Origin: Dehalococcoidales bacterium
GTDB taxonomy: Bacteria > Chloroflexota > Dehalococcoidia > Dehalococcoidales > RBG-16-60-22
Assembly: GCA_026416775.1 (NCBI GenBank)
Contig: JAOAEN010000079.1
Location: 1 to 6,410 of the forward strand
DNA length: 6,410 nt
Direction of reading: 5' to 3'
Shown: positions 1-6,377 of the stretch, piece by piece
Layout: every line of letters begins with the position of its first letter
Numbering within the stretch: position 1 is the first letter of the stretch
The notes under the pieces: model-generated
The model's database searches: none
What the model was told of the DNA's origin: nothing
Seen by the model: only the letters and a program-made list of their open reading frames with translations
Made by a program: the position numbers and the translations under genes

Positions 1-313
1 ACTGTCCCGCACTCGTGCTTTTCTTCGCACGGGTGTGCCGGCGGATTCCCCGGTAGAGCTGGCCCCCGGCAAGAAAATCAAACTCCACCATCATCTCCGT
101 AGCCAGCGGGGAAGCATAGATCAGGTCATCATCGCTGGTACCCTTGCTTCTCCGCCTCGTCCTGCCCCACAGCGCCCATGTCATCGCATCAATGAGAGAT
201 GACTTGCCACTGCCATTATCACCGCAGATACAGGCAAGGTGGATACCGGAAAAGTCCAGCACCTCATCCCGGTAGCACATGAAGTTGTGCAGCTTGAGCC
301 TTACAGGAATCAT
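1..313 (-). CDS. sbcC: SbcC/SMC-family ATPase, N-terminal part (partial)
   Basis: The start of an ABC-type ATPase of the SbcC/Rad50/SMC group; only the first 104 residues lie in the window and the gene runs off the left edge. It begins MIPVRLKLHNFMCYRD, the typical opening beta-strands of SbcC proteins. A Walker A motif GDNGSGKS follows at residues 31-38, then SLIDAMTWALWG, the helix that normally follows the P-loop in this family. Known members pair with the nuclease SbcD and process DNA ends and hairpins in the cytoplasm. The coiled coil, signature motif and Walker B are outside the window, so SbcC cannot be told apart from another SMC-like ATPase with certainty. The ATG at 313 is chosen because the family N-terminus starts there; no strong ribosome binding site precedes it. 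It lies 32 bases after the flavoprotein gene and is probably read from the same transcript. Confidence 0.85.
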   Translation of the reverse strand, partial: MIPVRLKLHNFMCYRDEVLDFSGIHLACICGDNGSGKSSLIDAMTWALWGRTRRRSKGTSDDDLIYASPLATEMMVEFDFLAGGQLYRGIRRHTRAKKSTSAGQ

Positions 314-345
314 CGCCGTATATTCGGAAGAAACTCACCCTTTCC

Positions 346-948
346 CTAGCGTGGCGGAGGCACAAAGGGCGGCCCCGATGTCGGTTTACTCACCAGCCAC
401 CTGCCCACGGCTTCAAGCATGGGGAGCTTCACCTCGAGGTTCTGGCGGCGCACCGGGATCATGTCCACCACGTCAAAACCGCAGCTCTGCAGTATCCTCT
501 CAAGGCTTGCACAGCAGGAGACGGTGCCGTTACCGCTGCCGCCGGCATAGCAGAGCCCCACGGCAGGCGTACCCCCCGAAGTCGGGAAAGCCCCGGGTGG
601 AGGCATTCCCGGCCGCATGAAGCGGGTGCGGCGCAGCCGGTCAAGGAATGTGCGCATGCTTTCGGCAAGATCGCCGAAATATACCGGTGTGGCGAAGACA
701 AGGACATCGGCGGACCTCACCTTTGCCGAAAGAGTGGCAAAGTCATCATCAATGATGCAGCGCCCTTCCCGGAGGCAGAGGCCCCAGCCATCGGGATCGC
801 ACTGACGGCAGCGCTCAAGTTTAAGCTCGGGAAGGAAGACCACCTCGCTGCTCCCTCCGGCCCGGCTGATACCACCGGCAATCGCCCCGATGGCACGGGC
901 GGTCTGTCCCTCCCGGTTACGGCTGCCGGAAATGATGAAAACCTGCAT
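346..948 (-). CDS. Flavodoxin-family NAD(P)H-dependent FMN reductase with four-cysteine motif
   Basis: A 200-residue cytoplasmic flavoprotein of the NADPH-dependent FMN reductase / iron-sulfur flavoprotein superfamily. The FMN phosphate-binding loop is SGSRNREGQTAR at residues 7-18, and the second flavin segment is ADVLVFATPVYFGDL at 80-94, followed by the usual helix with FLDRLRR. Between them is a cysteine cluster, C47, C50, C58 and C64 (CX2CX7CX5C), followed by DDD. Related proteins use such a cluster for a 4Fe-4S centre, but the spacing here is not the classical one, so cluster binding is only possible. Two more cysteines are adjacent at C145-C146. The ATG at 948 is preferred over an in-frame GTG at 984 because GGAGG lies directly upstream of it and the Rossmann strand begins there. 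The physiological substrate is unknown. The gap to the upstream methyltransferase gene is 39 bases. The proline-rich tail (PPFVPPPR) is unusual and may be disordered. Confidence 0.85.
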   Translation of the reverse strand: MQVFIISGSRNREGQTARAIGAIAGGISRAGGSSEVVFLPELKLERCRQCDPDGWGLCLREGRCIIDDDFATLSAKVRSADVLVFATPVYFGDLAESMRTFLDRLRRTRFMRPGMPPPGAFPTSGGTPAVGLCYAGGSGNGTVSCCASLERILQSCGFDVVDMIPVRRQNLEVKLPMLEAVGRWLVSKPTSGPPFVPPPR

Positions 949-987
949 CTTCCCACCTCCGCGAGAAAATACTGTGGCTATCACAGA

Positions 988-2175
988 TTATAGCATTTTC
1001 TCCAGCACAAGCGAGCTTGCCCCGTGCAGGCGTTCCCTTGAGATGATGCGCAGCTTCCCTTCCGTCCTGACCGCGCTAATGGCCCGCGTGATCACGGTGG
1101 AAGGAGCGGCAAGCACCGCCGTACCTCCGGGCAAAAGCCTTGCCTCTGCTTCGCACAGGGCCGCCAAGGCCGCGGCGCTGCCTTCCTCAAGGGTGCCGAT
1201 GAACAGCCCGGCATCCTGTCCCCCGCCAGCCCCCACCTGATGACGGGTCTCAATTTCCTCCGCGGGGCATCCGTTGCGGGTGAGGTTGAGGTGCGCATAG
1301 CGCAGGGCAAGCAGGTCACGCCCCACAAGCTCGATTCTTTCGGGCCTGAGCACCTTCCAGACCGCCACCGCGGTATGCCCCTGACCGGGACTGAAGACCA
1401 CCGCGCGCCGCACTGCTTCAGCCTTGAGCTTTTCCAGATTGCGGATGACCAGCCGGGTGCCGTAGCCGAGCGAATCAAACTCGGGAAGCCCCTGCGCCGT
1501 GACCAGTTCAGCCTCAAAGCCCCCCGACTCCAGCCTGACCGTACCGCGGTGGTAGATCCCGCGCCCGAAGGCGCTTTCGGCGGGGCGGGGACGGGGTAAA
1601 CCGAACCGGTAGTGAAAGACGGTATGCGACGGGCGGTGCCGCTTGAGGGTTACCGTAACATCACGAATGCTTCCCAGAATGCCGCTGACCGCATCTTCAA
1701 GCGCCTTCACCACGACGATCGCCACAACCCCGCCCGGCGCAAGGTAACAACCGGCCTCCTCAAGGAGGTGCCTCGTTACCGCCATGCCCGCCTTTCCCGG
1801 CACGTTCATGGCAATGAGGTCAAAATCACCTTCGGTCACATCGTCGTAGCCGAGGCTGCCGTAGATGGCAACGCCTTCAATCCCGTTAAGCCCGGCATTC
1901 TTCCGGGAATAAGCCACCGCCAGCGCGTCCCGGTCCACCATGTGGACGGCGCTTTCCGGATGGAGCCTTTTCAGCGCAAGCCCGATGGCGCCGTAGCCAC
2001 AGCCGAGGTCAAGGATACGACGGGGACGATACCCCCCTCCGGCGATGGTATGGAGCAGGAACCTGGTGCCGGTGTCCACGTCATAGCTGCTGAAGAGCTC
2101 CTGCGAGGTCGCCAGCCTGAGCACCACCCCGCCAAGACGAAAGGTAATCTCCCTGTGGAAATAGACATCTTCCAT
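988..2175 (-). CDS. SAM-dependent methyltransferase of RsmC/RlmG type with a second, degenerate methyltransferase repeat
   Basis: A 395-residue protein that appears to be two Rossmann methyltransferase units in tandem. The first has motif I ILDLGCGYGAIGLAL at residues 54-68, an acidic SAM-ribose region VDRDALAV at 80-87, and motif IV DLIAMNVPG at 119-127. Motif IV is NVP where the RsmC family usually has NPP. The second unit repeats the pattern about 204 residues later (VFSPGQGHTAVAV at 260-272, LVGRDLLALRYAHLN at 283-297, LLPGGTAVLAAP at 347-358), but the motif I and motif II acidic residues are gone. RsmC and RlmG methylate guanine N2 in rRNA and are also two-domain proteins, but there, as I recall, the C-terminal half is the active one; here the N-terminal half looks active. 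The substrate is therefore uncertain. No clear Shine-Dalgarno sequence precedes the ATG at 2175. The gene begins 37 bases after the reductase gene. Confidence 0.8.
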   Translation of the reverse strand: MEDVYFHREITFRLGGVVLRLATSQELFSSYDVDTGTRFLLHTIAGGGYRPRRILDLGCGYGAIGLALKRLHPESAVHMVDRDALAVAYSRKNAGLNGIEGVAIYGSLGYDDVTEGDFDLIAMNVPGKAGMAVTRHLLEEAGCYLAPGGVVAIVVVKALEDAVSGILGSIRDVTVTLKRHRPSHTVFHYRFGLPRPRPAESAFGRGIYHRGTVRLESGGFEAELVTAQGLPEFDSLGYGTRLVIRNLEKLKAEAVRRAVVFSPGQGHTAVAVWKVLRPERIELVGRDLLALRYAHLNLTRNGCPAEEIETRHQVGAGGGQDAGLFIGTLEEGSAAALAALCEAEARLLPGGTAVLAAPSTVITRAISAVRTEGKLRIISRERLHGASSLVLEKML

Positions 2176-2212
2176 GCGGCACCGGTAGTAAGCGAGAAGA
2201 CGAGAGACAAAT

Positions 2213-3133
2213 TTATGTCAATCTCTGGAGAAAGCGCTGGGCGGAAATGGCGGCAATGGCACCATCCCCCACGGCGGCACTCACCTGTCGTGGGGAGCCG
2301 CTGCGGATATCGCCGGCGGCAAACACACCGGGAACCGGCGTTTCCAGCCAAGTGTTGACCTGCACCTGCCCGCCTTCATCAAGCGGGACGCTTCCGGCAA
2401 GATATCCGGTATTGGGCTCAAGACCGACGTGGACAAGCACCCCGTCCACCGGCAACACCTCCTTCCCGCCACTTTCACCGCTGACCTCAATTCCCGTTAC
2501 CCGACCGTCCCCCAGTATTGCCGTCACCCTCGTCGAGCAGCGGATCTCTATCTTCGGGTTTGCCCTCGCCCTTTCCTGAAGGACCGCCGTCGCCGTGAGG
2601 GACGGCTTTGCCTCAATGACGATTACCCGGGAAGCAAGGTTAGCCATATAGAGCGCCTCGGTAATGCCGCTGTCACCCCCGCCGCAGACGGCAATCACCC
2701 TGTCCGTGAAAAGCCCGCCATCGCAGAAGGCACAGGTGATGACGCCGCTCCCCCAGAACCTCTCTTCACCCGGCACGCCGAGCTTTCTGGGGCGAGAACC
2801 ACCGGCAATAATGAGGGCCTTACACGCATAGGTACTGCCGCTGGCGCTGGTCACCACCTTGCGGGAAGCCGAAGCCTGCACCGCAATCGCCTCAGCACGT
2901 TCCACTTCAAGCCCGTAGCGGAGCGCCTGCTCCTTCATCTGCATGCCAAGCTCCGCCCCGGGGATGCCGTCGGGGAAGCCGGGGTAGTTCTCAATGAGCT
3001 CCACGTTCATGATGTAGCCGCCGACACTTCCCTTTTCAATAAGAAGCGTGCGGAATTTCCCACGGCAGAGGTAAAGCCCCGCGGTCAGCCCCGCCGGTCC
3101 TCCGCCGATAATGATGGCATCCCATTCGTTCAT
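2213..3133 (-). CDS. trxB: Thioredoxin-reductase-like FAD-dependent disulfide oxidoreductase
   Basis: A 306-residue flavoenzyme of normal length for low-molecular-weight thioredoxin reductases. Visible parts are the N-terminal FAD motif GGGPAG at residues 10-15, the redox-active CAFC at 134-137 (usually CATC) followed by DGG, the nucleotide-binding GGGDSG at 151-156, and the C-terminal FAD motif GVFAAGDIR at 269-277. The HRRxxxR motif that binds the NADPH 2'-phosphate in standard enzymes is absent: the strand after the second dinucleotide motif reads VIVIEAKPS, with E174 in the place of the usual His. An acidic residue there often goes with NADH preference; other enzymes lacking this motif use different electron donors. 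GAGGG sits about 6 bases before the ATG at 3133. The gene starts 22 bases after the selenoprotein stop codon, so the two are very probably co-transcribed. It could reduce thioredoxin, the selenoprotein, or both; no thioredoxin gene is in the window. Confidence 0.9.
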   Translation of the reverse strand: MNEWDAIIIGGGPAGLTAGLYLCRGKFRTLLIEKGSVGGYIMNVELIENYPGFPDGIPGAELGMQMKEQALRYGLEVERAEAIAVQASASRKVVTSASGSTYACKALIIAGGSRPRKLGVPGEERFWGSGVITCAFCDGGLFTDRVIAVCGGGDSGITEALYMANLASRVIVIEAKPSLTATAVLQERARANPKIEIRCSTRVTAILGDGRVTGIEVSGESGGKEVLPVDGVLVHVGLEPNTGYLAGSVPLDEGGQVQVNTWLETPVPGVFAAGDIRSGSPRQVSAAVGDGAIAAISAQRFLQRLT

Positions 3134-3155
3134 TTCCGTCCCTCAGGCTTACTTC

Positions 3156-4949
3156 CTAGCGCCCGGCCCTGGTAAGCGTGGCGCCGGTAATTTTCTTCGT
3201 GAGGATGGCGGTCTCGGTGTAAGGCGGCACACGGTAGTAATCAAAGGAAAAGGCACACCCCGGTGCCCCGCCAGCAACAAAGAAATGCAGGTCGTCCGGC
3301 TCTACCAGCACTGGCACCATACCTCCCGGTCTCATCGCTTCGACAAACACCGCGCGGCGGCCCGCCGGGATAACGCCGATCTCAAGCGCCGTCATGATAT
3401 TCTTCTTTTCCATTTCGGTCAGCTCATCGTAAGGGACGCGCGTGCGCTCGTAGATCTCACGGGCGAGCTTCTCCTGGTCAAACCCCATTTTCTTCAGCTC
3501 GCTGGCAAGCTCTGGGAAAATAACGATGTAGTGCCGGTGGGCACCTCCCCCCGAGCCGGGGATTGCCCCCATCCCCTTGAAACCCCATTCCCGGTAACCG
3601 AACCTGCCGCGGCGCCGGATGTCGTCAACCATCCTTTCAAGGATCTCGGGGGCTGTCCACGTGCCGATCATCCCGCCGTAGAAGTGCTGAAGGGGCGATG
3701 TCCCGTGCACCGAGGCCACCGTCACACAGCTATCCTCGGCTTTAAAACCCTGCCGGACATGATACGGCAGCCACGGGCTGGCATCAACATTCTCGCAAAA
3801 GGTGAAGAAGGTGTGGGCCGGCGTGCGCCCGATGAGTGCCATATCGTTTACCGCAGGCCAGGTGCGCCCGATATTGAGCGTAGCGAGGCGCACCGCCCGA
3901 CCGATTGAGTTATTGGCACGGAAGCCATGCCCGAGAAAACCAATGCCACCGTTCATGCCGAGCTCTCTCGCCATCGCCCCGCTGACGATGATGAGCATGT
4001 TGAACGAGCCCGCGGATGCCAGCACGTGCAGGTCGTCAAAGCGCGGGTCCGCCAGTATCTCCATGGCGGTGATGATGACGGGCAGGTACTCCGGCCTGGC
4101 TCCCGCCATCACCGCGTTGATGGCGATCTTCTCCACCGTGGCGACGCCATCCTTGGGGCTGATCTTGCCGATGACCTCATCGGGCTTGCGGGTCGTGCCG
4201 GAAAGCATCCACTTCACGCTTTCCGGGGTGGGCGGGACGAGGGGAAGCCCGTCCCCCCAGCGGCGGTCAAGGTAGTCCTGGTTGAATGCTTCAATCGCCC
4301 CGGAATAATTATCGGCAGCATAGGTGAGACGTGATGGACCGTCCTCGTCCCCCTTGGCCTGCGGAGGATCCGCCTCTTCAGGTGTCAACGGGCGGGTGAG
4401 GGCGCTCACCAGTTCGTCGAAGACCGACTCCACGAGCGGGCGGATGGTCTCCACCTTCCCCCGCAGCTTGTAGAAGTCCTGTGAGCTGATCCGCACACGC
4501 CGTACAGCAGGCATGCCGTTGTCCTGTGATGCCGATTTTGCATCGTCATCAAAGGTGGTGCAGTTGATAAAGACCCCGGGCTTGCCCATTTTTTCCAGTT
4601 TTACCGTGCCGGCAACGCCGACAAACGTGCACGACCCTCAGTCTCCCACCCCGTAGACAAAGGCGTCTATCTGAGGGAGCCAGGAGCGGGCATCCTCGTC
4701 GGTGATGAGAAAAGCCCCCCGCAGCACGGTCGTCGTGGCGGTGGGGGACTTCTTCTTGAGAAGCTCCGTGAAGACGGGATAGAAATTGTCCATGCCAGGC
4801 TTGTTGTTCCAGTAAAGCCCGATCCTTTTGCCTGCAAGGTCGGTAAGCCTCGGGGCAAGGGGGTAAACCCTTTTCGCCTCAATCACTCCCCTCGGGTTCA
4901 CCACCTCAAGGCGGACCCTGCCGGAAACGCTCCCATTGCCTGTCACCAT
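3156..4949 (-). CDS. UGSC-family selenoprotein with in-frame UGA (Sec104), fused to a C-terminal domain of unknown function
   Basis: One 597-residue selenoprotein read through an in-frame TGA at 4638-4640. Residues 1-103 end in YGVGD, codon 104 is TGA, and the frame continues GSCTFVGVAGTVKLEK into Met121. This makes Sec104-Gly-Ser-Cys107, the motif that names the UGSC family, a redox-type Sec-x-x-Cys pair. The N-terminal domain spans roughly residues 20-190 and includes LAGKRIGLYWNNKPG (38-52) and LEKMGKPGVFINCTTF (118-133). An acidic, proline-rich linker at about 190-205 leads to the second domain (about 210-597), with GDGLPLVPPTPE (232-243), MNGGIGFLGHGFRANNSIGR (332-351), CENVDASPW (385-393) and FFVAGGAPG (556-564). 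I remember proteins like this second part as separate genes beside UGSC genes; the reaction is unknown. No signal peptide is visible. The ATG at 4949 has AGGAG at 4958-4962, eight bases away, and its own promoter. A SECIS-like hairpin follows the UGA. Standard annotation would split the gene and lose the active site. Confidence 0.9.
4605..4633 (-). promoter_or_regulatory. Candidate bacterial SECIS element
   Basis: Just 3' of the UGA on the coding strand, CGTGC (4633-4629) can pair with GCACG (4609-4605), and CGGC (4620-4617) with GCCG (4613-4610), stacked on the same side. The apical loop is GUU (4616-4614) and an eight-base one-sided bulge rich in U (4628-4621) separates the stems. The loop begins 21 bases after the UGA and its first base is G. 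This agrees with the loose consensus for bacterial SECIS elements (short stem, small loop with an early G, roughly 16-37 bases from UGA), which recruit SelB with selenocysteinyl-tRNA. CGTGCACG at 4633-4626 is self-complementary and could form a competing fold. The pairing was found by eye without an energy calculation. Confidence 0.55.
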
Positions 4950-5002
4950 AAGAAACTCTCCTCTGCTTTTACTCTGTCCTTCGGAAACCGCAAGACCAGA
5001 CT

Positions 5003-5032
5003 ATTATCGGGACCGGAAGCGGGGACTGTCAA
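5003..5032 (-). promoter_or_regulatory. Sigma70-type promoter of the selenoprotein gene
   Basis: On the minus strand a perfect -35 TTGACA (5032-5027) and a -10 GATAAT (5008-5003, five of six consensus bases) are separated by 18 bases. Transcription would start near 4996, giving a leader of about 47 bases before the ATG at 4949. This is the strongest promoter match in the window. It lies between the cupin and selenoprotein genes, so the selenoprotein and downstream genes need not depend on transcription from the cupin promoter. Confidence 0.7.
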
Positions 5033-5053
5033 TGCCCCCTTTCCCGACCTCCC

Positions 5054-5485
5054 CTACTTTTCCTGCTCTTTCTTTACGTACTGGCCAGCGACGACCACGG
5101 TGAAATGAAAGATCGGCCGGTCAACGCGCCTCAGGACGAGCGGGCAGTGCGTGAGACCCGCCGGGACGAAGATCATGCAGGACCTCGTGATGATGTGCTG
5201 TTCATCCTCAAGCCAGATCTCGATTTCGCCACCGAGGTCATAGGGCTTCTGGGCATCGCAGCTGAAAAAGCCAATGATCTCGTCGGCATCATGGGTATGG
5301 GGCTTATCGTCAATCGTCCGGGCAGCTTTGAGGTACCACGAAGTGTTCATGTTGAACGCCCCCGGGACGACGTCCTTGTCCATCCAGAGAATGCGCCGGG
5401 CATAGGTATTGTAGACCGGGGCAAGTTTCTTCCTCTCTTCCGGCTCCTTGAGCTCGGTAACGATGTATTTACCATACTTGGACAT
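5054..5485 (-). CDS. Small cupin-domain protein, probable metal site
   Basis: A 143-residue single-domain cupin, probably cytoplasmic as no signal sequence is seen. Cupin motif 1 appears as PHTHDADEIIG at residues 62-72, giving ligands H63, H65 and E69, and motif 2 as VPAGLTH at 107-113, giving H113. These are the 2-His/Glu/His ligands that normally hold Fe, Mn, Ni or Zn in a cupin barrel, so the protein should bind a metal. Cupins range from dioxygenases and isomerases to ligand sensors, and the sequence does not tell which. The start at 5485 is supported by GAGGAG eight bases upstream. It is the first minus-strand gene; a 104-base gap with a separate promoter divides it from the selenoprotein gene, so shared function is possible but not shown. 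Confidence 0.8.
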   Translation of the reverse strand: MSKYGKYIVTELKEPEERKKLAPVYNTYARRILWMDKDVVPGAFNMNTSWYLKAARTIDDKPHTHDADEIIGFFSCDAQKPYDLGGEIEIWLEDEQHIITRSCMIFVPAGLTHCPLVLRRVDRPIFHFTVVVAGQYVKKEQEK

Positions 5486-5517
5486 GGCTCACTCTCCTCA
5501 AGCAGTCGTTTCGTGAT

Positions 5518-5548
5518 ATTTTAGCACTTTTCCCTTCGGTAGCGTAAA
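5518..5548 (-). promoter_or_regulatory. Extended -10 promoter of the cupin gene
   Basis: The minus strand carries TAAAAT (5523-5518) preceded by TGC, which makes an extended -10 (TGnTAAAAT). A weaker -35, TTTACG (5548-5543), lies 19 bases upstream; this long spacer is tolerated when an extended -10 is present. Transcription would begin near 5511, about 26 bases before the cupin ATG. Confidence 0.5.
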
Positions 5549-5666
5549 CAGTAACCGCTGCAAGTCCCCGTTTGCACCCGGGCACGCTCATGGCGCATCA
5601 ATCCCGTGCGGGGAAGTGAAGAGCGGTAAAGCCTGTCCCCACCGCCCCATCCCACACAAAAAACTA
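5549..5666. other. Divergent intergenic core with a bulged inverted repeat
   Basis: This is the middle of the 272-base gap between the cupin gene and the lipoprotein gene. TCCCC (5565-5569) plus GCACG (5582-5586) can pair with CGTGC (5605-5609) plus GGGGA (5610-5614), giving ten base pairs with a 12-base one-sided bulge and an 18-base loop. No T-run follows on either strand, so it is not an intrinsic terminator. No open reading frame with a ribosome binding site was seen here. Its role, if any, is unknown. Confidence 0.25.
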
Positions 5667-5695
5667 TTTACTTCATAAAATCATTTTGTTAAAAT
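5667..5695 (+). promoter_or_regulatory. Sigma70-type promoter for the lipoprotein gene
   Basis: TTTACT (5667-5672, four of six consensus bases) and TAAAAT (5690-5695, five of six) are separated by exactly 17 bases within a strongly AT-rich stretch. The expected start near 5702 gives a leader of about 56 bases before the ATG at 5758. An inverted repeat overlaps the -10 and is listed separately. Confidence 0.55.
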
Positions 5696-5716
5696 ATTTA
5701 TTATTGGTTTTTTAAC
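5688..5716. promoter_or_regulatory. Inverted repeat overlapping the -10, candidate operator
   Basis: GTTAAAA (5688-5694) and its exact complement TTTTAAC (5710-5716) form seven-base arms whose centres are 22 bases apart, about two helical turns. A further TTAAC occurs at 5723-5727, 11 bases after the TTAAC at 5712-5716. A repressor bound here would cover the -10 and start site. The region is AT-rich, so chance similarity is a real alternative. Confidence 0.25.
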
Positions 5717-5757
5717 GCGGTATTAACATTTTAGAAGGCTAGAAGGGGGTATATTCT

Positions 5758-6345
5758 ATGCAGAAGATTGTCATGATCTTCCTCATCATGGTGATGGTAT
5801 CCCCGGCAGTATTGCTCGCTGGATGTTCTTCCGGCGGCGTAGACAAGGAGACCTATGACGCTCTTCAGGCACAATTAAACACCATCAAGACTGAACTTGA
5901 CAGCACAAAAGCACGGTTGAGCAACGTTCAGGCCGAACTTGACACCACAAAAGCGCAACTTGCCACACTATCGGCAAAAGCGGCCGACAACAGCGTATTG
6001 CTCAAAGAACTTACGACGATATCCGCCTACCTTCTGTGGTCCAGCTACTATTACTACGGCAATATCATCGGGCAGAGTGATGACGTTTTCCTTGCGAGAC
6101 TGGGGATGCTGGTGGCAGGCATAGGTGATGCGGACACCCAGGCAGCCTTTAACACCTATTACAATGAGGAGGCGGCATACAGGTTGGTGTTGGCGAGCCT
6201 GCCCCAGAACAGTGATATCTGGACCAAGGAACAATTTGATAAATGGAAGGCGGCTGGGGATAAACGTAATACCGCTCTTGAGCAGGTGGGTGCCTACCTT
6301 TACCGGTTATTTGAAAAAATAGCATGGTTTAACCCCCAACAGTAA
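5758..6345 (+). CDS. Coiled-coil lipoprotein of unknown function
   Basis: A 195-residue predicted lipoprotein. The N-terminus has a lysine and a hydrophobic stretch (residues 4-21) ending in the lipobox LLAGC, so signal peptidase II would cut before Cys23 and leave SSGG as the lipid-anchored start. Residues about 30-75 form a heptad-rich coiled coil containing two copies of a 14-residue unit (ELDSTKARLSNVQA then ELDTTKAQLATLSA). Residues about 80-195 look helical and aromatic-rich (WSSYYYYGN at 105-113) and contain no further cysteine. It should be anchored outside the cytoplasmic membrane. I do not recognise the C-terminal part. The start is supported by GAAGGGGG with an eight-base gap. It lies 32 bases before another probable export gene with no terminator between. 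Its base composition is more AT-rich than the minus-strand genes. Confidence 0.8.
   Translation: MQKIVMIFLIMVMVSPAVLLAGCSSGGVDKETYDALQAQLNTIKTELDSTKARLSNVQAELDTTKAQLATLSAKAADNSVLLKELTTISAYLLWSSYYYYGNIIGQSDDVFLARLGMLVAGIGDADTQAAFNTYYNEEAAYRLVLASLPQNSDIWTKEQFDKWKAAGDKRNTALEQVGAYLYRLFEKIAWFNPQQ
5893..5976 (+). repeat. Tandem 42-base duplication inside the lipoprotein coiled coil
   Basis: Two adjacent 42-base units begin at 5893 and 5935. Their first 20 bases agree at 19 positions, while the rest has diverged. Each encodes 14 residues, exactly two heptads, so adding or removing a unit would keep the coiled-coil register and simply lengthen or shorten the stalk. Confidence 0.6.
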
Positions 6346-6377
6346 ATAGCCCCATATCTTAAACAAGGAGGTGAAAG

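Noticed and set aside
949..984. Upstream GTG start at 984 for the flavoprotein gene.
   Set aside because: The ATG at 948 has GGAGG just before it and matches the family N-terminus, while the extra 12 residues come partly from that Shine-Dalgarno region.
279..984. Overlapping frames 279-620 (+), 459-707 (-), 617-805 (+) and 717-956 (-).
   Set aside because: All overlap the flavoprotein gene out of frame and have no recognisable motifs or ribosome binding sites.
1240..3908. Long plus-strand reading frames (for example 1612-2358, 2429-3175 and 3111-3908).
   Set aside because: They lie antisense to well-recognised minus-strand genes, have no family motifs, cross gene boundaries and are rich in Arg, Pro and His, as expected for antisense frames of GC-rich genes.
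4590..4640. Reading the TGA at 4638-4640 as a true stop, giving two separate genes or a nonsense-mutated pseudogene.
   Set aside because: The frame continues uninterrupted on both sides, the residues around the TGA form the specific UGSC motif, the downstream Met121 lies inside the domain with no ribosome binding site before it, and a SECIS-like hairpin follows.
5565..5614. Intrinsic terminator in the divergent intergenic region.
   Set aside because: The inverted repeat has a large bulge and loop, has no T-run on either strand, and both flanking genes are transcribed away from it.
5939..6322. Small frames inside the lipoprotein gene on both strands.
   Set aside because: The lipoprotein frame has a clear signal sequence, lipobox and coiled coil, and the alternatives show no such organisation.
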